64,000 nucleotides of DNA, from NCBI GenBank assembly GCA_022447225.1, contig JAKVAZ010000007.1, forward strand, positions 236,475-300,474, written 5' to 3'. The notes under the pieces are model-generated. The model was not told the DNA's origin and did not search any database. It worked only from the letters and a program-made list of their open reading frames with translations. Source of the stretch: Fuerstiella sp. (GTDB lineage: Bacteria; Planctomycetota; Planctomycetia; Planctomycetales; Planctomycetaceae). The position numbers and the translations under genes were made by a program. Positions 26,604-34,806 of this stretch are shown piece by piece. Positions within the stretch are counted from its first letter, which is position 1; every line of letters starts with the position of its first letter.

Positions 26604-28343
26604 TCAACCTGTTGGTTTCCAGTCGATCAGTCTCAATTCCACGCGTTCAAAACCTCGAAACGAGTTGATGACCGGAGCAAAACACACCGACAGATGTCCG
26701 TTAACGGCAGCAATTTCTTCCGCCCATTCTCCACGACCAAAGGCTACTGCACGCATGACGGTTTGATGCTGCCGAATACGAAGTGACAGATGACGATCTC
26801 CTTCGCCCATCGTGCGCGGCGGCTCTGCCAGTTCCACGTTGGTGGCTGCAAATCGAGGTACCGGATTTGCTTCGCCGAATGGACCCAGGTGATTGAGTTC
26901 CTCAACAGCACGGCGTGTGACTTCAGAAAGCAGGACTTCCGCATCGACCTGCAGAGCCGAATCGGAATCCTGTTCTCCCCGATGCGTCGATGTCCAGTTT
27001 GCCAGAGCTGTTCGGAATTCGTTGATCCGTCCTGCATCAATTCGAACACCTGCGGCCGCTTTATGACCTCCAAACCCGATTAGGCACTCCTGACAGGCAG
27101 CGATACCGGAATACAGATCAAATCCAGCCCACGATCGAGCACTTCCCTGTCCCGTTCCGTCTTCCCGCAGAGCAATCAAGACCGTTGGTTTTTCATAGCG
27201 TTCCGCAACCCGACTGGCAACGATGCCAATGACACCGGGATGCCATCCATGATCGGCAAGGACCAGTGTGGGATGTTTTTCCCATTCGGATTGCTGATCC
27301 ACCATCTCTCTGGCAGCTTTGAAGATCCGACGTTCCACCGTCTTTCGGTTGTTGTTCAACTGGTCTACGTAATCCGCCAGGGAGGAGGCACGTTCCGGAT
27401 CTGATGTTGTCAGCAACTCGACGGCCAGTCGGGCCTGACCGAGTCGACCTGCGGCATTGAGCCGAGGTGCCAGACCGAAGCCGATATCTTCAGCAGTCAG
27501 TTGCGGTTTCTCATCCAGTTTCGAGACCTTCATCAGTGCCTGGAGTCCCAATGACGCATTTTCTTTTATCGTGCTAAGACCGTAGCGCACGATCACGCGA
27601 TTTTCCTGCAGCAGCGGTACCACGTCAGCCACAGTTCCGATCGCAGTCAGTCCAACAGCTGACTTGAGAAATTCTTTCATACGCGGACTGGCTTTGCGTC
27701 CGTCGCCGAGTCGCTGACAAACGGCCCATGCCAGTTTAAATGCGACGCCGACCCCACAAAGATCGCCAAAAGGGTAATCTGTTTGCGGCAGCCGTGGATG
27801 AACCAGACATGAAGCCAATGGAAGTTCCGGGCCGATTGTGTGGTGATCGGTGATAATTAGTTCCAGACCCAGTTCCTGAGCCAGAGCGGCTTCTTTCGGA
27901 CTGGCAATCCCGCAGTCCACAGAAATCAGTAAACGCTCTGCATCTTCTTCATGCAGCTGACGAATTGCCCCGGCATTGAGTCCGTATCCTTCTTCAATAC
28001 GGCAGGGAATATAGTAATCGACTGTCGCCCCGGCTAAAGAGAGACAGTGCCACAATACACTGGTGGCAGTCACTCCGTCGACATCGTAGTCACCGTAGAT
28101 TGTGATTCGACGCTGGTCGGCGATTGCTGATAAAATGCGATCCGCAGCCTGACTGACTCCTGGTAACCGGCACGGATCGAGGAGGTCTGCCAGACGTGCA
28201 CTGAGAAAGTCACGCGCGACTTCCGCTGACTGGTATCCACGAGCGATCAATACCTGAGCGACAAGCGGAGACAGACGGAGTTGCTGTGAGAGCTTAGTGA
28301 TGGCAGCCGATTGATGTGGCTGGAACAACCACGGACGGGGCAT
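26604..28343 (-). CDS. recJ: Single-stranded-DNA-specific exonuclease RecJ
   Basis: A 579-residue 5'-to-3' exonuclease of the DHH superfamily that acts in recombination and mismatch repair. Metal-binding motifs are seen in order: [18 protein letters not shown] (motif I), [10 protein letters not shown] (II), [14 protein letters not shown] (III, the DHH), then the DHHA1-domain block [12 protein letters not shown] and the C-terminal OB region. The ATG at 28343 is chosen because AAGGA lies 7 bp upstream; the in-frame start at 28382 would add thirteen residues. Length matches the RecJ norm of about 570. Confidence 0.95.
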   Translation of the reverse strand: MPRPWLFQPHQSAAITKLSQQLRLSPLVAQVLIARGYQSAEVARDFLSARLADLLDPCRLPGVSQAADRILSAIADQRRITIYGDYDVDGVTATSVLWHCLSLAGATVDYYIPCRIEEGYGLNAGAIRQLHEEDAERLLISVDCGIASPKEAALAQELGLELIITDHHTIGPELPLASCLVHPRLPQTDYPFGDLCGVGVAFKLAWAVCQRLGDGRKASPRMKEFLKSAVGLTAIGTVADVVPLLQENRVIVRYGLSTIKENASLGLQALMKVSKLDEKPQLTAEDIGFGLAPRLNAAGRLGQARLAVELLTTSDPERASSLADYVDQLNNNRKTVERRIFKAAREMVDQQSEWEKHPTLVLADHGWHPGVIGIVASRVAERYEKPTVLIALREDGTGQGSARSWAGFDLYSGIAACQECLIGFGGHKAAAGVRIDAGRINEFRTALANWTSTHRGEQDSDSALQVDAEVLLSEVTRRAVEELNHLGPFGEANPVPRFAATNVELAEPPRTMGEGDRHLSLRIRQHQTVMRAVAFGRGEWAEEIAAVNGHLSVCFAPVINSFRGFERVELRLIDWKPTG

Positions 28344-28744
28344 TTTTAAATCCTTGGTTTCCGTCGGTGCCGGCTGAAGCAACCGTCATTCAGTCGCGCC
28401 GATGGTCTGCGGATTACACAGATCGCTGCCGGAGATGTCAATTCCCGGCAATGTGCGGCTTTGCAGCAGATGTTTCGAATCACTGCTGCCGGCAATCACG
28501 TCCTGAAGACGAGATTACCGGCAGCGGTTTTATCGGAATCAACGTATCCGATGAGCGAGCGGATGTCCGGCATCTGCGACCGGAGCCTTCATGTCCATGA
28601 ATCAAACCGTTGCGATCAAATCCATCGAGCCGGGGGCCGCAGTCCCGGCGGTCGCACTGATACGATGTTTAATCAACAGGTGTGCTGTAAGAGGTGACCA
28701 CATGCGGGATTTCTGAGTGCGTCCAATGACAAAAACAATAGTAT
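28344..28744. other. Gene-free region upstream of recJ
   Basis: About 400 bp between the recJ start and the end of the small protein gene at 28745, both on the minus strand. No reading frame with coding character was found. It presumably holds the recJ promoter. Confidence 0.5.
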
Positions 28745-29242
28745 TCAAATTCCTTCACGAAAACTAAAGTTATCAATTCGAATCAGTGGCAGTAACCCGC
28801 TGGCGCCACGTCCCCGTGGCAGTGTAAAGCTGTAAGCAGCTACAACTCCCGAATTTTTTTCTGCGATGTAGAGGGCGCCTCGGGCCGGTTGATTACCCTG
28901 GCCATTCAGTTGAGTCGCCCCGGATACAATGCAGTACTCAGGAGTTGTTTGCCCGAGATTGGACTGAAAATCTGCGGCAACATCATGCACGTACTGGTGA
29001 GTAAACGTTCCGGTTTGATTGTTCAGCCGCCCACCCCGAAGGATACCCGTCAGATGATCAAGGATAAATACGGCTTCTGTGTCGGCCATTCCTTCGACAG
29101 GTACGGTGACCATTGAAAACTTATCAGCGCTGTTCGCGGTGGCTCCAGTAACAGGTTGCTGCGGCAACAGTTGGACTGCAAATGCTCCGACCGCAATTCC
29201 GAACACCAGAGTCATCCAAAGGTTACTGCCGGTCTTACTCAT
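28745..29242 (-). CDS. Conserved planctomycete-type hypothetical protein, membrane-anchored
   Basis: A 165-residue protein of unknown function. One hydrophobic segment at about residues 9-25 is a signal anchor or uncleaved leader. The remainder is probably periplasmic and reads as short beta-strands: FSMVTVPVEGMADTEAVFI, LDHLTGILRGGRLN, and a C-terminal GALYIAEKNSGVVAAYSF. The combination 'DHLTG-L-GG-LN' followed by 'VAADF' and 'P-Y-IV-G' is one I associate, from memory, with uncharacterised planctomycete proteins. It stands alone, 102 bp beyond nothing coding downstream. The frame has strong coding bias and is very probably real. Confidence 0.75.
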   Translation of the reverse strand: MSKTGSNLWMTLVFGIAVGAFAVQLLPQQPVTGATANSADKFSMVTVPVEGMADTEAVFILDHLTGILRGGRLNNQTGTFTHQYVHDVAADFQSNLGQTTPEYCIVSGATQLNGQGNQPARGALYIAEKNSGVVAAYSFTLPRGRGASGLLPLIRIDNFSFREGI

Positions 29243-29708
29243 CTTGAATCCTTCAGGAGAAATATCGATCCGGCCAAGTGAGAATTAGACGATCTATCCC
29301 GCCGGATCGGTTCTGATATTGTACGGATGTGTGATTTCCGGTGCCAGACGGGTGAGCTGACAGGTTGAGAGGAATCGGCACGCCATTCTGTGTGTCCACA
29401 CAGTACAAGCGGCTAGGACACCGAACTGTGTTCCCGACGCGGGGGTACGAAGCTGTTTCTGACCCATATTTCAGTAAAGAACGTCGCGTCCGCAGGGCTT
29501 GTGTCTCAGCAACAGCTGTCAAACGTCAGCAAATTTGGTCAATCTCGAAGTCCGGCTTGTGAGTTGCGTTCAAATGATCAGACTGTTGAGCAGGTGTCGT
29601 ATAACATCATCCGATCAAATGATATTTTGACTTCCGGACCCTCTGTGTCCTTCAGAGCTCATCAGAACGAAATAATTCAAAAATGCTGTCGTAATTCCGC
29701 GGGACCGG
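29243..29708. other. Divergent gene-free region before cysE
   Basis: About 465 bp separating the minus-strand small protein from cysE. It should hold both promoters. No sulfur-responsive riboswitch (SAM-type) fold could be recognised by eye, and no repeats were seen. Confidence 0.5.
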
Positions 29709-30569
29709 GTGAATTGCGACCATATCAACGAAATTCGCCGAAAACGATTCGTGACACAAAACACAAAAAGCTCAACTTCTTCCACCCCGGCAACCGGACA
29801 GTCTGTCTGGACATCGATTCGTGACGCTGCGCTTCGCCATGTGAAAAACGAGCCGTTGCTGGCCGATTATCTGCATACGTCTGTTCTGAATCACCAGCAG
29901 TTTTCCGATGCCGTCAGTTTTCATCTTGCCGGAAAACTACATTCGCAGACACTGTCCGGCACACAGTTTCGTGAGATTACGGAAGGTGCAGTGAATTCAG
30001 ATCCTTCCATCATGGAATCGATTCAGGCAGATATTTTGGCCGTGCGTGAACGAGACCCGGCTGTCGACTGCTGTCTGGTTCCGCTACTGTATCTTAAAGG
30101 GGTTCATGCCCTGGCTTCCCACAGAATTGCTCACTGGCTGTGGATGGACGGTCGGACATTGCTGGCAATCCACCTGCAAAATCGAATTTCCGAGATTTTC
30201 GGCGTCGATATCCATCCTGCTGCGCGAATTGGCAGAGGAATTCTGATGGACCATGGCACTTCGGTAGTCATTGGAGAAACAGCCGTTGTCGGTGACGACG
30301 TATCCATGCTGCATGAAGTAACATTGGGGGGTACAGGGAAGGCTTCAGGAGATCGCCACCCTAAAGTTCGGCGCGGGGTTCTGATTGGGGCGGGAGCCAA
30401 AATTCTTGGCAATGTCGAAGTCGGAGAAGGCGCTAAAATCGGGGCCGGCAGCGTGGTTCTGACCGATGTGCCGCCGCATTCCACGTTTGCCGGTGTTCCA
30501 GCTGAAGCTGTCGGACGTCCTGATACGGATCAGCCGTCACTTTACATGAACCACGGCATCGACATTTAA
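29709..30569 (+). CDS. cysE: Serine O-acetyltransferase
   Basis: Acetylates serine with acetyl-CoA, the first step of cysteine synthesis. The N-terminal helical domain is followed by the catalytic region HPAARIGRGILMDHGTSVVIGE and the left-handed beta-helix VTLGGTGKASGDRHPKVRRGVLIGAGAKILGN, which ends at SVVLTDVPPHSTFAGVPA as in CysE. The catalytic His/Asp pair in LMDHGTS is intact. GTG at 29709 gives 286 residues; a GTG at 29751 is also possible and removes fourteen residues with little coding character; neither has a clear ribosome-binding site. The PLP enzyme follows 24 bp downstream, so the two form a sulfur-amino-acid operon. Confidence 0.93.
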   Translation: MNCDHINEIRRKRFVTQNTKSSTSSTPATGQSVWTSIRDAALRHVKNEPLLADYLHTSVLNHQQFSDAVSFHLAGKLHSQTLSGTQFREITEGAVNSDPSIMESIQADILAVRERDPAVDCCLVPLLYLKGVHALASHRIAHWLWMDGRTLLAIHLQNRISEIFGVDIHPAARIGRGILMDHGTSVVIGETAVVGDDVSMLHEVTLGGTGKASGDRHPKVRRGVLIGAGAKILGNVEVGEGAKIGAGSVVLTDVPPHSTFAGVPAEAVGRPDTDQPSLYMNHGIDI

Positions 30570-30593
30570 TTTTTATTCCGATTAAGTATCCGC

Positions 30594-32096
30594 GTGGTAC
30601 CCAATACTACCTCGCTTCCGACTGATTCATTATTCATGTCCGCGGATCTTTTGACATCTCCACGCTGGAAACCTGAACATCTTGGGTTGCCTGTTCCCGA
30701 CGATCGTGATGCTGTTTCTGCATGCCTTCCGCAGTGGGATCACAACATTGCCTATGAAGAGAACGATCCTCTGGTTGTCAAACAGCTCCAGGCAGCCTAT
30801 CCCCGGTTTTGCATTCATCCGGATGTTGCGGAACTTTGTCATGAACTGTTTCCTCAGCGGTCGGGCCTGCCATTTGCCACATCGGCGGCTGCCGGTCGTG
30901 CTGTCGAGTATGTGCAACATGCCGGCGGCAGGTCAGCTGTTGTACAGCCGATTGCCGGTCAACCCTGTGCGGGAGTGGCGATTGACGATGATGAACTGCC
31001 TTTGCTCCGACAATACTGGCAACATGCCGGAGAAATAGTGTCGTCGCGTATGGCCCGGGCAATTCTCGCGGAGACACCGGTTGAGGTCACGCAAAATGAT
31101 TCACGATTAACGGTAAGACAACGAGTTGCTGAACTTCATCAGACGTCAGCGGACAACGTTTATCTGTATCCTTCCGGTATGGCGGCCGTAGCCGGTGTCT
31201 GGCGTGCAATTGTTCGACTGTCGTCGGGAAGACCAACATGCCAGTTTGGTTTTCCTTATGTGGATACTCTTAAGATTCAGCAGCGGTTTCCGGAAGCGTC
31301 TCACGAATTTCTGCCAGTAGGATCTTCGGGTGATGAGGAAACACTCACCAGGATGTTTCCTGAGCGAAAATTTGCAGCAGTGTTGTGTGAAACTCCCACG
31401 AATCCGTTACTGGTGACACCTGATCTTTCATACCTCCGGGAAATCACCGCACGTCATGGTTCTTTGCTGGTAGTCGACGATACGCTGCGGGCCTGCTGCC
31501 CGCAGACGATATTGCCATCCTGTGATGCGGTGGTCACCAGTCTGACCAAATACTTCAGTGGTTATGGCAATGTTCTGGCAGGTGCGCTTGTGCTAAATTC
31601 TGAGTCGGTGGCGCACGAGATACTCCGCTCTTCGCTGGATGCCGAGTTTGAGGAATCGCTTAGCGATCTCGACACTGAGATTCTTGAGCTGAATTCCCGC
31701 GATCTTGCAGGACGTACGGCACAGTGTGTCCGGAATGCTCAGGTGCTGTCGGATCGATTGCGGCAGCATCCGGCGGTTGCTCAGGTGTTTTTTCCGGAAT
31801 ACAGCGGTGACAGTGATACCAGCTGTGGGGCTTTGTTTTCAGTTCTGCTGAAAAACGCGGCGAACACAACCCCCGGTGTGTTTGACCAGCTTCAGGTCTC
31901 AAAAGGTCCCAATCTTGGGACCAGATTTTCACTTTGCTGTCCATACACGATTCTAGCTCACTACAGAGAACTGGATTTTGCCGAACGTTGCGGTGTCTCG
32001 CGATGGTTATTGAGATTCAGTGTCGGAATCGAACCTGTGGAGGACCTTTGGCATCGTTTTGTCAACGCTTTGGAAACAGTCAGGACAATTCAATGA
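30594..32096 (+). CDS. Cys/Met-metabolism PLP enzyme, N-terminally extended (cystathionine gamma-synthase-like)
   Basis: A 500-residue PLP enzyme of the Cys/Met metabolism family. The PLP lysine is K319 (SLTKYFSGYGNVLAGA), the ring-binding Asp is D295 (LLVVDDTLRA), and ETPTNPLL at 266-273 matches the family's E-P-NP block. YLYPSGMAAVAG (190-201) corresponds to the phosphate-binding region. About 170 residues precede the core, more than in bacterial MetB/MetC (around 390-400 in total). An extension with PRFCIHPDVAEL resembles, from memory, fungal STR2-type cystathionine gamma-synthases. It lies 24 bp after cysE. Reaction may be O-acyl-homoserine or O-acetylserine-dependent; not decided by sequence. 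The next gene starts in an ATGA overlap with the stop. Confidence 0.85.
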   Translation: MVPNTTSLPTDSLFMSADLLTSPRWKPEHLGLPVPDDRDAVSACLPQWDHNIAYEENDPLVVKQLQAAYPRFCIHPDVAELCHELFPQRSGLPFATSAAAGRAVEYVQHAGGRSAVVQPIAGQPCAGVAIDDDELPLLRQYWQHAGEIVSSRMARAILAETPVEVTQNDSRLTVRQRVAELHQTSADNVYLYPSGMAAVAGVWRAIVRLSSGRPTCQFGFPYVDTLKIQQRFPEASHEFLPVGSSGDEETLTRMFPERKFAAVLCETPTNPLLVTPDLSYLREITARHGSLLVVDDTLRACCPQTILPSCDAVVTSLTKYFSGYGNVLAGALVLNSESVAHEILRSSLDAEFEESLSDLDTEILELNSRDLAGRTAQCVRNAQVLSDRLRQHPAVAQVFFPEYSGDSDTSCGALFSVLLKNAANTTPGVFDQLQVSKGPNLGTRFSLCCPYTILAHYRELDFAERCGVSRWLLRFSVGIEPVEDLWHRFVNALETVRTIQ

Positions 32097-33016
32097 TCCG
32101 TTCAGCAATTGGCCATACATGGACCATGGTTACCATGCTGTGCTGGGTAATTTGTGAAAATCAGTTGCCCGCAGATGAAGTCTCAGTACTTGATGCTCAT
32201 TGGAAAGGTGGCGACGCCAATCCATTGTTCACTGGCCGACACAACAAATGGGATGCATTGATTCGGGAACGTGGCTGGGTCATGAAAGACGGTGACACAT
32301 GGAAATTATGGTACACCGGATACAACAAATCGCGTGAACCAGTGACGATGAAGCTGGGATACGCGACGTCCACGGACGGGGTTACATGGGAACGCTGGTC
32401 GGAGGAACCGATTTATGATGATGCGTGGGTAGAAGATATGATGATCGTCAAACGGGACGGTCGGTATTTCATGTTTGCCGAAGGAGCAGGTGATCAGCCG
32501 CAGTTACTTGAGTCCGTGGACGGGATTCAGTGGGTCCGCACCGGAACACTGGATGTACGTCGGACGAACGGCCGGCCAATCAGTCCGGGACCACACGGGA
32601 CGCCGACCGTATTCGTAAAAGATGACATCTGGCATCTGTTTTATGAACGGTATGATTCCGGAATATGGCTGGCGACGTCGACAGACAGAAAGGTGTGGAC
32701 GAATGTTTCGGACGAACCGCTGATCATTCCCGGACCGGACGACTACGATGCACTCATGATTGCCATGAATCAAATCGTCCGAATCGGTGACCGTTTTTGT
32801 GCAGTGATGCATGGCACCGGCACACCACAAAAGCCGCGACAGTGGTGTACGTATTTAGTGGAGTCCACTGATCTGAGAAACTGGACCAAGTTGAAACGCG
32901 GTCCCTTACTGCCGATTGAGCAAAACAAGTCCAGCGGTATTCTCATTCATGACGGAGAAAACTGGAGACTGTATACGATGCACGCCCGCGTGGATGTTTG
33001 GTTTTCCGCAGATTGA
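32093..33016 (+). CDS. Secreted glycosidase-like five-bladed beta-propeller protein
   Basis: A 307-residue protein with a Sec-type leader (residues about 7-24) and repeated strands typical of GH43/GH32/GH117-like five-bladed propellers: WKLWYTGYNK, LGYATSTDGVTWERW, MMIVKRDGRYFMFAE, PQLLESVDGIQWV, HLFYERYDSGIWLATSTDRKVW and YLVESTDLRNW. The pattern 'S-TDG-WE' recurs about every 50 residues. The ATG overlaps the previous stop as ATGA, so translation is coupled to the PLP enzyme although the functions look unrelated. The longer frame beginning at 31934 is rejected. Substrate is unknown; a sugar-active hydrolase or a lyase-like binding protein are both possible. Confidence 0.8.
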   Translation: MIRSAIGHTWTMVTMLCWVICENQLPADEVSVLDAHWKGGDANPLFTGRHNKWDALIRERGWVMKDGDTWKLWYTGYNKSREPVTMKLGYATSTDGVTWERWSEEPIYDDAWVEDMMIVKRDGRYFMFAEGAGDQPQLLESVDGIQWVRTGTLDVRRTNGRPISPGPHGTPTVFVKDDIWHLFYERYDSGIWLATSTDRKVWTNVSDEPLIIPGPDDYDALMIAMNQIVRIGDRFCAVMHGTGTPQKPRQWCTYLVESTDLRNWTKLKRGPLLPIEQNKSSGILIHDGENWRLYTMHARVDVWFSAD

Positions 33017-33183
33017 CGCATTGCATTTATTTTCTCCTGCCTGCGATTCTGCAGGGACTGAAACAAATTTGAGTGCGTTCAACCGTTTTGAAGGCTCGAA
33101 CATCAATGCAGTATTAGTTAGACCGTTGGGGCCGCCATCGCTGCCCGTCGACGGACTAACGTCGTTTTCGTCGCCCGCACGGA

Positions 33184-34065
33184 TTAACAGTGTTGCTCAA
33201 CCATGGTGGTTGCCGGTGCCAGGTGTTGCCGAAGAAACTGCAGGATACGCTGCTCATACTCATTACCGGCGAAATCCTGAAGATCCTCGTGATGAGCACC
33301 ATCAACCATCCACAGTTGCTTCGGTTCGACAGCAGCTTCAAACATGATTTTGGTGTCATTTGCGGTTGTGTGGGCATCGTCAGTGCCGGACATGATGAAG
33401 ACCGGACATCCGATGTTTTTCAGATGAGCAATCGGACGCATTTCAGACACTGAGATGCCCATTCTTGGTTTCATCTGCATCAGCAAAAGCTGAGTCGGGA
33501 GTGCCGCGAAGGCACCAAGTTTGACTCGGACGCGATTTCGTACAGCGGTTGCGATATCCGGATAGACCGATTCCAGGACAACGGCGTCCATGTCCAGAGG
33601 GGATGCCAGCAGAGTTGCTGCGCCACCCATCGAAAAACCGATGACGCCAATCGGTTCATTTGGATGCACAGTTTTAGCGAAGTCGATGGCGGCCTTCGCG
33701 TCATGGCTTTCGAGATATCCGATCGTCACCCGGTTGCCGGGACTTTCTCCGTGACTCTGAAAATCGATCATGATCACAGAGTACCCCTCTGTGTACAGAA
33801 GTCTCGCTCGATTCAACATTGACAGACGTGATCCGCGGTACGGATGCAGTAGCACAATGACTCCACGGCGGTCCACAGATCGGATATGCCATCCGGTAAT
33901 CGAGTGACCGGACCGGCTGTCGAGTGTGATGTTTGTTGCAGGAAGATCTGCCGGCGGATCACCGACCTTGACCGGATGTGCGGCCACCAGAGATCCGGCG
34001 ATCACCCAGATCATCACCAGACCAAGCACCAGCAGCATCACAGTGACAATCAGGAAATAATACAT
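33184..34065 (-). CDS. Membrane-anchored alpha/beta hydrolase
   Basis: A 293-residue hydrolase with an N-terminal membrane anchor (residues about 3-28) followed by an alpha/beta hydrolase domain. The nucleophile elbow is GFSMGGAATLL, the oxyanion region is VLLHPYRGSR, SHGESPGN matches the usual D-HG-S stretch, the acid is in IMSGTDDAHT and the His in GAHHEDL. This is the BEM46/YqkD-like (COG1073) type. ATG at 34065 places the anchor at the N-terminus; a GTG at 34128 would add 21 residues before it. It is convergent with the propeller gene. Confidence 0.82.
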   Translation of the reverse strand: MYYFLIVTVMLLVLGLVMIWVIAGSLVAAHPVKVGDPPADLPATNITLDSRSGHSITGWHIRSVDRRGVIVLLHPYRGSRLSMLNRARLLYTEGYSVIMIDFQSHGESPGNRVTIGYLESHDAKAAIDFAKTVHPNEPIGVIGFSMGGAATLLASPLDMDAVVLESVYPDIATAVRNRVRVKLGAFAALPTQLLLMQMKPRMGISVSEMRPIAHLKNIGCPVFIMSGTDDAHTTANDTKIMFEAAVEPKQLWMVDGAHHEDLQDFAGNEYEQRILQFLRQHLAPATTMVEQHC

Positions 34066-34774
34066 TTGTCTGGATTCGTCATTTTTCGATATTGCATAGA
34101 CATGCTGCCCGCAGAATTTGTGTCTCACTTGATTTGGTCAGGAGGCATCGATGGAAACCTCATCCCGCAGTGCCAGCCGTGGGGCGTCCCGGCGAACGGG
34201 CGGGTGACTGCTGACGTTACTGCCGGACGTGTAACACTCGTGCCTGCCTGGCCACATATTCTCTTTCTCTATACGGAAATCAGTCAATGATTGTTTGCTG
34301 TACCCGATTTAAAGGCTATCGGATGTCTCGGTCACAGTCGGGGTTCACCGCGTGTTTTTAATCGGTTTGAGAAATGATTTAGATTCGGTAAGAGAACCTG
34401 TGTTCTACAGTTATTCTGATTGAGATTGAGCCGGTTTTCGAACGTCGGTTGCGGTGTGGCTGTATCGTTGAGTTGGCATATTGACATAACACTGTCCGAA
34501 TGTTGAACGATCGATCGGCGAATTCACTGAAAGACTGATTCGAACATTCGTAAAAAGACTCATCTGACGCAGCCGAAGTATTTCCGAAAAATTTTAGAGG
34601 GACTGTTTGACGTGTGATGCACATGAGGCAGTGCAAACTGTCCACCTGGCAAAACCAATTCAGACTGTCCGGCCGGGTTTCAGGAGTACCTTCAGAAAAA
34701 ATGCGCGAAATCTTCCGCTTACAATTGCTGACCCCGGTAAGCCGGAAAGCTGCCTGTACGTTTTAAGATCCTGC
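34066..34774. other. Long region without a recognised gene
   Basis: About 700 bp with no gene that can be assigned. An 18-codon frame at 34151-34207 on the plus strand has AGGAGG 5 bp before its ATG, the best ribosome-binding site in the neighbourhood. The rest shows no coding bias. It separates the divergently transcribed hydrolase from the 3' end of the S9 peptidase gene. Confidence 0.5.
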
Positions 34775-34797
34775 AACAGCCGTGATTCGGCTGTTTT
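34775..34797 (-). terminator. Terminator-like hairpin after the S9 peptidase gene
   Basis: A perfect 8-bp stem AACAGCCG/CGGCTGTT with a five-base loop, about 10 bp beyond the stop codon of the minus-strand S9 peptidase. The minus-strand side has no T-run, so termination would be weak or factor-dependent; on the plus strand it is followed by TT. Confidence 0.4.
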
Positions 34798-34806
34798 GAA
34801 ATCCAA

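Noticed and set aside
31934-32092. Longer N-terminus for the propeller protein
   Set aside because: It would overlap the PLP enzyme gene by 160 bp and lacks a leader; the ATGA overlap start at 32093 puts the signal peptide at the N-terminus.
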